DNA of 64,000 nucleotides from Rutidosis leptorrhynchoides (lineage: Eukaryota > Streptophyta > Magnoliopsida > Asterales > Asteraceae): assembly GCF_046630445.1 (NCBI RefSeq), contig NC_092340.1, positions 20,128,001 through 20,192,000 on the forward strand, written 5' to 3'. Both the position numbers and the translations under genes were made by a program. Of the stretch, positions 58,286 to 64,000 are shown one piece after another (position 1 is the stretch's first letter; every line of letters begins with the position of its first letter). The notes beneath the pieces were generated by a model. That model searched no databases. It saw only the letters and a list, made by a program, of their open reading frames with translations, and was not told the origin of the DNA.

Positions 58286-61003
58286 TTAGGTAGCCGTGGT
58301 GTCGAAATTGTGATTAACTTCATCGTTAATTTCTCTTGGTCCATAATCAACTTGCATATCCGTGACTTTTTCTTTAAGCCATTGGTCGGATTCCTGTGTA
58401 ATATCCACAATTTCAACTAGTTTCTCCTTTTCTTTAGGTGATAGATTGGATACTAACCGGTTACATAACTTAAAGTTCCCCTTGGTTTTAGCATCGCGAA
58501 TCCGTTTAATAAGTTTCTTCATTGAACTATTAATAACGGGATCATTTAATTTCGTATCAACAACGGGGTTCTTTGTTATCATGTCATCATTAGGTGTTAC
58601 TTCATTTTCCCCACACTTAGGCGTTTCATTATTGCTAAGTATTACCGTTGGAGTTGGTAAAACCACATGGTTCTTACCAATTGTTTTTACTGGTTCAACG
58701 GTTTTGGCTGGTGGAGATTTAGACTTTCGAATCATAAAGGTGATCGATTTGTCACCACTTTTAAGTGTCATTCTTCCATTTCCTACATCAAATAACGCCC
58801 CGGTGGACGCAAAGAATGGTCGACCTAAAATTAGAGGAACGTTTGGGTCCTCTTCTATGTCAATGACAATGAATTCGACTAGAAAGGTTAAATTGCCTAC
58901 TTGAATGGGTAGGTTGTCAGCAATTCCAACTGGGTGCTTAATGGTTTGATCAAAGAGTCGAACACTCATATCCGTTGGAGTTAACTCACCTACACCTAAT
59001 CTCTTATATAAGGAAAGAGGCATAACACTTACACTCGCACCTAAATCTGCTAGTGCATCATACATGACACAATCACTAAGTAGACAAGGAACAATAAATT
59101 CACCCGGATCACCTACCCTAGGTGAAGGTTTTGGTGGAACTGTATTCACCGGGTTTATCTTTACGGTTTTTGTTTCTTGTACTTTCTTATTCTTTTTCTT
59201 CTTCTTCTTTCCAGAGGTATCACAATCTTTATTACTTGTTACTTGCTCATACTCAACTCCTTTTCTTGGAAACGGGATGGGTGGTTTGTATGGTGCCACC
59301 ACTGGCTTTACATACTCGGGTGGTGGTGGTGTAACTTCTTCATTGTTACTCTCATCTAAAACCTTCCCATCTTCTGGAGCTGGTTTTTCAGAATTTGTTG
59401 ACACCATATTAACATTCTCTTTCCGAGGATTTACTTTAGTATTACTCGGTAGCTTTCCTTGTTCTCTTTCACTTATTAATCTAACAACAGTACCTACTTG
59501 TTTTTCTAGATTCAAAATGGAAGCTTGTTGAGTTCTAAGTGACTGATCAAACCTCTCATTCGTTTGGGTTTGAGTTTCAATAAATTGTGTTTGAGATTCA
59601 ACTAGCTTAAATACCACTTCTTCCAGATTTGACTTTTTCTCTTCGGTTTGTTGTGGTGGTTTATACAAGCCAGGTCTTTGTTGATTGAAAGTGTTGTTTT
59701 GAGTTGGTTGGTTATTCGGACCTTGTTGGTTATACCAGTTATTTTCGGGTCCTTTTGGATTGTAAAGAATGTTTTGATTTCGATTTAAGTTTAGCCTTGG
59801 CGGTTGATAATTATTTTGATAATTATTTCCCGGCCTTTGGTTCATATAAGAAACATTCTCACGTTGTTCCATCGTTGGTTCAACATTACAATCTTTCAAT
59901 AAGTGTGGTCCACCGCATTGCTCACAACTGATTCGTATTGCGTGAATATCTTTATTCATCTTTTCCATTCTTCTTTCGAAAGCATCTATTTTTGCGAAAA
60001 CGGAATCAAAGTCATGGCTAGAATCGGCTCTAGCCACTTTAGATGATCGAAAGATATCTTTTTCTTGATGCCACTCATGTGAGTGGGAGGCTGTGTTATC
60101 AATAATTTTGTAAGCTTCAGTTGCGGTTTTCTTCATAATGGATCCACCAGCGGTTATGTCGATGTCTTTTCGTGTGGCGATGTCTACGCCTTTATAGAAG
60201 ATTTGTACTATTTGAAAAGTATCTAATCCGTGTTGAGGACATCCTCTCAGCATCCTTCCGAATCTTGTCCACGCCTCATATAATGTTTCATTTGGCTTTT
60301 GCGCGAACGTAACAATTTCTCCTTGAAGTCTCACGGCTTTGGATGCCGGAAAGAATTGTTTAAGAAATTTTTCAACTAAAACATCCCATGTGTCAATCGC
60401 CCCTTCAGGTAACGATTCTAACCAATCTTTGGCTTCTCCCTTTAAAGTCCAGGGAAACAACATGAGATAGATCTGCTCATCTTCCACTTCTCGGATTTTG
60501 AATAGTGTACAAATTCTTTTAAACGTACGAAGGTGTTCGTTAGGATCTTCATTCGCTGCACCACTAAATTGGCATTGGTTAGTCACCATGTGTAGGATTT
60601 GTCCTTTGATTTCATAATCTGGCGCATTAACATTTGGCTTAATAATGGCGTGACCTTGGCCCGTGCGTGTAGCTCTCATTCGATCTTCCATACTTAGAGG
60701 TTCCGTTACTTCCATAATTGAATTTGTTGAATACGAATCACTAGAGGATTCTGATTTAATGGTTTGTGGCTCAGGAGGAATAATTAGTGGTTCAGGATCT
60801 TGGAATTGTCCTTGAATATGCTCCGGGTTCTTAATTGTGAAGTCGGGTTCAAAAGATGGATTATCGGAAATTTGAGTTGGAGTTCTTGTTCGACTAGATG
60901 ACGATTCTAAAGAAAAATCAACGGCGGTTATATTTGCTAGATGTCTTGATCGAGTTACAGGTGGTGAACGTATGAAAGGTGGTGAACGTTTTGCTCGGTG
61001 CAT
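58286..61003 (-). CDS. Gag-protease polyprotein of the Athila-like element
   Basis: This uninterrupted 905-aa protein starts at ATG 61003. A retrotransposon Gag domain lies at about 149-271 (EDPNEHLRTFKRICTLF, LKGEAKDWLESLPEGAI, LYEAWTRFGRMLRGCPQHGL). A zinc knuckle-like CEQCGGPHLLKDC is near 360, a Gln/Asn-rich stretch at about 385-450, and a Pro/Lys-rich linker after it. The aspartic protease is near 650 (ADLGASVSVMPLSLYKRLG) with the D-L-G-A active-site form of Athila relatives and the partner motif PLILGRPF. In autonomous Athila elements RT follows in the same frame. Here the protein ends after KEKLVEIVDITQ and a short tail, with a stop at 58286-58288. Gag and protease could make particles; polymerase must come in trans. 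Confidence 0.9.
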   Translation of the reverse strand: MHRAKRSPPFIRSPPVTRSRHLANITAVDFSLESSSSRTRTPTQISDNPSFEPDFTIKNPEHIQGQFQDPEPLIIPPEPQTIKSESSSDSYSTNSIMEVTEPLSMEDRMRATRTGQGHAIIKPNVNAPDYEIKGQILHMVTNQCQFSGAANEDPNEHLRTFKRICTLFKIREVEDEQIYLMLFPWTLKGEAKDWLESLPEGAIDTWDVLVEKFLKQFFPASKAVRLQGEIVTFAQKPNETLYEAWTRFGRMLRGCPQHGLDTFQIVQIFYKGVDIATRKDIDITAGGSIMKKTATEAYKIIDNTASHSHEWHQEKDIFRSSKVARADSSHDFDSVFAKIDAFERRMEKMNKDIHAIRISCEQCGGPHLLKDCNVEPTMEQRENVSYMNQRPGNNYQNNYQPPRLNLNRNQNILYNPKGPENNWYNQQGPNNQPTQNNTFNQQRPGLYKPPQQTEEKKSNLEEVVFKLVESQTQFIETQTQTNERFDQSLRTQQASILNLEKQVGTVVRLISEREQGKLPSNTKVNPRKENVNMVSTNSEKPAPEDGKVLDESNNEEVTPPPPEYVKPVVAPYKPPIPFPRKGVEYEQVTSNKDCDTSGKKKKKKNKKVQETKTVKINPVNTVPPKPSPRVGDPGEFIVPCLLSDCVMYDALADLGASVSVMPLSLYKRLGVGELTPTDMSVRLFDQTIKHPVGIADNLPIQVGNLTFLVEFIVIDIEEDPNVPLILGRPFFASTGALFDVGNGRMTLKSGDKSITFMIRKSKSPPAKTVEPVKTIGKNHVVLPTPTVILSNNETPKCGENEVTPNDDMITKNPVVDTKLNDPVINSSMKKLIKRIRDAKTKGNFKLCNRLVSNLSPKEKEKLVEIVDITQESDQWLKEKVTDMQVDYGPREINDEVNHNFDTTAT

Positions 61004-61640
61004 TCACTGAATATCCTATTAGTTTTTTAAAAAGGAAAGAAAAATTATAATAAGTTATCCAATTAATAGACTTTTCTGATTTTGCCCACGTTTCGAATAG
61101 CCAAAAGATGCAGCAGAGGGGCAGGATTCGTTTGGTCTCAATATAATTGAGGACTGTTTGGCTCCAATAACCCGGTCCACGTACAAATCCAACTATTACT
61201 ACGAACCAGAAAATTTTGATGTCTATCAATTTAACCACTTAAAATAAATTTTCGTAATTTTAAGAAATTTAGAGAAGAAGTAGAAAAAATTATAAGTCCT
61301 AAAAACTAGAATGGCGAGAAATAAGAAAGAAATAGATTGCGCGTCGAAAAATGTCGAAAAATAAAAGGTCGAAAAATAGGCGTCGAAAAATAAAAATAAG
61401 AAAGTAGTGCGAAATACGGCGTCGCAAAATTTTAAAGCACCTAAATCTTATTCTAAGGAATAAGCACCTAAGGGATTTTACGGCAAAGCCTAAAAATTCT
61501 AGAAGTAAAAATAACTACGGCAAAACTAAACTTAATACTAAAAGTTGCGACTATAGTCTAAAAATCTAAAGGTAATAAAACAAAAAAAAACATTTTTTTT
61601 TTATAGACAAAATTTTAAAAATATATATATTTTTTTTAAT

Positions 61641-61679
<39 letters not shown>

Positions 61680-62487
61680 ATAGTTTATTGCAGTTTAAAT
61701 CTAGTATTAAATTAAGACGCTTAATCTAAAAAAGTTACTACAACTGTTATTATAGGAAAAAGATGTTTGTCTTACTAATATCATAATATACTTTTTATCT
61801 GTACCTTTAAAAATAAAAAATTCTGCCATGTGACTGTTTCCAAAGTTGCAACAAAAATGGACAATGTGTTAAAGTTCTACAGAAAACCTACACTTGTCTT
61901 TCGCTATAAACCATCAAAATAAAGTGGTTCATTCACATAACAACATCTTTTCATCAACTTATCAACGTCATCATCACCATTCTATTTTATTATCTCCAGC
62001 CTAAATGACAACCAGCTAGTCCTTGGCCCAATAATTCGAATAGGGGCAGCCCAAATTAAAAACATCATCATCACAGTTCAGTTTGCCTCACTCGGTCCAA
62101 TCGTATATAAATGTAATGTGGCCCAATGATAATTAACATCCCAACAGATAATAGAATAAGAATTCGGTCCAAGAATTAAAATCATTACACCACTTGTGTA
62201 AATATTTTAAACGGTCAGTATACTCCATGTCTCAAAAGCAAACAAAAAACATGGTGTCCACAAAAAGTATGCATCGATTTATTTATAATAAAGTGACGGT
62301 GAGTGGAAAACTAGAATCCAAGAAAAATATCCCCATTGTGACCCCTCCACTTATTCTTTTATCCTCATTCTTATCGTTGTATTAATAGAAGTGGGTCATA
62401 GCGAAAGTAACAGAATTATTGCAGCAGTTATCGATGATGGTATTGGATGGTAGCGATGAGGTTTTTAAGTTGGATTCTAGGGTGGAT

Positions 62488-62528
<41 letters not shown>

Positions 62529-62957
62529 CATTTACTATTCATGAATAGTAAATGAAAATAAATTAATTAATTTACTATTCACATGAAAGCGACATGATAG
62601 CAATTATTAATTATAAGTTACATAATATACCCCTGAAGTATTTAATAAATACGACTTTTTTTTTTAAAATTTACGTAATATTTGGCTTGTCTTAAATATT
62701 CGTCTAATTGATCATCGTTAAGTTCATTATAGATATCTAAAGTTCGTACAAGATCAATTTGGCTCCGTTTGAGATTTCACATTTGTCTCAAAACCAATTA
62801 AGAGCCAAAAGATGATCGTCTTTTATTAATCCCCAATGCAATTTAAAGAATTTAAATTTCTTAAATATTATTATATTATTATATTCTATTTCAATATTAT
62901 TATATTATTATATTCTATTTCAATATTATTATAATTAAAAATATAGCGTTTTAGTGC
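61004..62957 (-). other. 5' leader of the Athila-like element
   Basis: Long AT-rich leader between PBS and gag. It holds T runs of more than 30 (about 61645-61677 and 62491-62524) and several GTCGAAAAATA copies (about 61342-61392). It also has a perfect 30-bp palindrome (62527-62556) and a 29-bp duplication ending CTATTTCA (about 62870-62925). No ORF is convincing. Confidence 0.55.
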
Positions 62958-62975
62958 TCCCCGGCAGCGGCGCCA
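62958..62975 (-). other. Athila-like primer-binding site (Asp tRNA)
   Basis: The minus strand reads TGGCGCCGCTGCCGGGGA, six bases from the LTR. It differs at one position from the Asp tRNA complement TGGCGCCGTTGCCGGGGA used by Athila and Tat elements. Confidence 0.88.
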
Positions 62976-62981
62976 AAAACT

Positions 62982-64000
62982 TGATGATGTAGCGTGAGGG
63001 TACGAAATAGTATTATTTTTACTAGGAAATACTATAAAATATGACACAAGTTTTATTAATTTACGGATGGGATATACCTAAACCTTGCTACAACACTATA
63101 GGCAGTGTACCTAATCGTAGAGTAGTGTAGTTTTTAGTAAGTCCGGTTCGTTCCACAGGGAGCTGGTGAAGTTAACGCTATATTATTAAGTTTATAAGTA
63201 GTAGTATTATTATAAAATAGGGGGGTTTTACCGTTTAATGACCGGTTTGTCGATTCTATATTTTAAGCGCAAAGATAAATGACGATAATTAAAGTGCGTA
63301 AAATAATGACAATAAATAAAATGACAGTAAATAAAATTGCGAGTAATAAAATGACAGTAAATAAAGATACGATGAGAAATACAATAAAAGAATTATGCTT
63401 ATTTAAACTTCCGTAATCATGATGTTTGACGTGTTGATTTTAATTTATTACCATGGGTTAATTTCCCTTTGTCCTGGTTTATTTGATACGTCTATCTGGT
63501 TTTTGTCCATAATAGTCCATCGGTCATAAATATAAAGTGCGAGTATCCTCGTCAAATTACCCTTATACCCGAAGTCAAATATTCCAACTAATTAAGGATT
63601 TAAACTGTGACGCAGTTATCACTTCTGTCAACAATTACACCAGTTATCACTGTATGTAATCTACCCCTGTTTTGATTAGATATGAATATTAATTTACCCA
63701 CTTGATCAGTTTGAATAATCAATTACCCAACCCGAATAATTAATTAAATGATTATAATAGATTCCATATGAACGTCACTAAATAGGACAACCATAATCAT
63801 TATTAATTATTAGGATAATTAATTTGAAGATAGGTTCGACAGACTCCAATGAGTTGTCACTCAATTAGACAATACCCCCCATCTATTAATAGTCAATAGT
63901 CCAATTTCCACAAGTGTCGGTCTTTTGCCCAAACCTTAATTATGGTACAAAGTTCAATAACCCCGTCTTAATATTTTAGCCCAACATCACGATTACTTCG
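62982..64000 (-). repeat. Athila-like 5' LTR, cut by window end
   Basis: 1019 bp, colinear with 54081-55099 at a constant offset of 8901 bases, with no gap and no substitution that I can find. Confidence 0.93.

Larger units (their letters stand above)
54081..64000 (-). mobile_element. Athila-like Ty3/gypsy element encoding only Gag and protease (extends past window)
   Basis: Minus-strand element. The 3' LTR is at 54081-55935 and the 5' LTR starts at 62982 and leaves the window. The PBS matches the Asp tRNA complement, as in Athila/Tat elements. The 7046-bp interior holds a single long ORF (Gag-PR). The 2.3 kb between its stop and the 3' LTR shows no RT, RNase H or integrase. The visible 1019 bp of the 5' LTR match the 3' LTR without a difference by eye, so it moved very recently, presumably with enzymes supplied by another element. 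Insertion site: the outer Tekay-type LTR. Confidence 0.88.

Noticed and set aside
58362-59531. Plus-strand ORFs of 70-180 aa over the Gag-PR gene
   Set aside because: Shadows of the 905-aa minus-strand ORF, which has clear Gag and protease motifs.
60918-61238. 106-aa minus-strand ORF upstream of Gag-PR
   Set aside because: It overlaps the gag start in another frame and has no family features.

Overview
This is plant nuclear DNA: AT-rich, sparse in genes and packed with LTR retrotransposons, LINE pieces, SINEs and MITEs. The family profile (3.4-kb-LTR Ty3 elements of Tekay type, Tork-like copia, RRM and zinc-knuckle LINE ORF1s) suits a eudicot, and Asteraceae is my best guess, from family resemblance only. 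One apparently intact host gene is present: a single-exon membrane protein with DUF2985-like and PLAC8-like regions (13964-15610, minus). Around it lie the remains of the same gene neighbourhood. These are a broken copy of that gene (3233-4765), split by a SINE and a LINE-derived insert, and two decayed F-box/LRR paralogues in opposite orientation (5778-6792 minus, 21816-22735 plus).

The left part (1-27475) holds an LTR fragment (1-1521), a SINE with 13-bp target duplications, a PIF/Harbinger-type MITE (4987-5361), and a complete Ty1/copia element with an open gag-pol frame and two LTR differences (7659-13197). It also holds a Mutator-type MITE with long inverted arms (17460-18099), ORF1-only LINE remnants, a large inverted duplication (22765-23713) and a complete TRIM element (25842-26387).

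The right part (27476-64000) is a retrotransposon nest. A minus-strand Ty3/gypsy element of Tekay type (27476 to 54080, continuing beyond the window) was hit in its integrase region by a plus-strand relative (31605-45049, TSD TCGGA). Its 5' LTR was hit by an Athila-like element (54081 to beyond 64000) that encodes only Gag and protease.

The most unusual observation is that both Tekay-type elements carry two extra sense ORFs between the primer-binding site and gag. One is a Glu-rich acidic protein. The other is an F-box protein resembling the plant At2g35280/At1g67623-like family. The F-box ORF is open in both copies although both gag-pol frames have in-frame stops. A splice-acceptor-like motif sits just upstream of its ATG in both copies, and a GTGAGT donor-like site follows the PBS. 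This suggests a gypsy lineage that captured a host F-box gene and may express it from a spliced subgenomic RNA.
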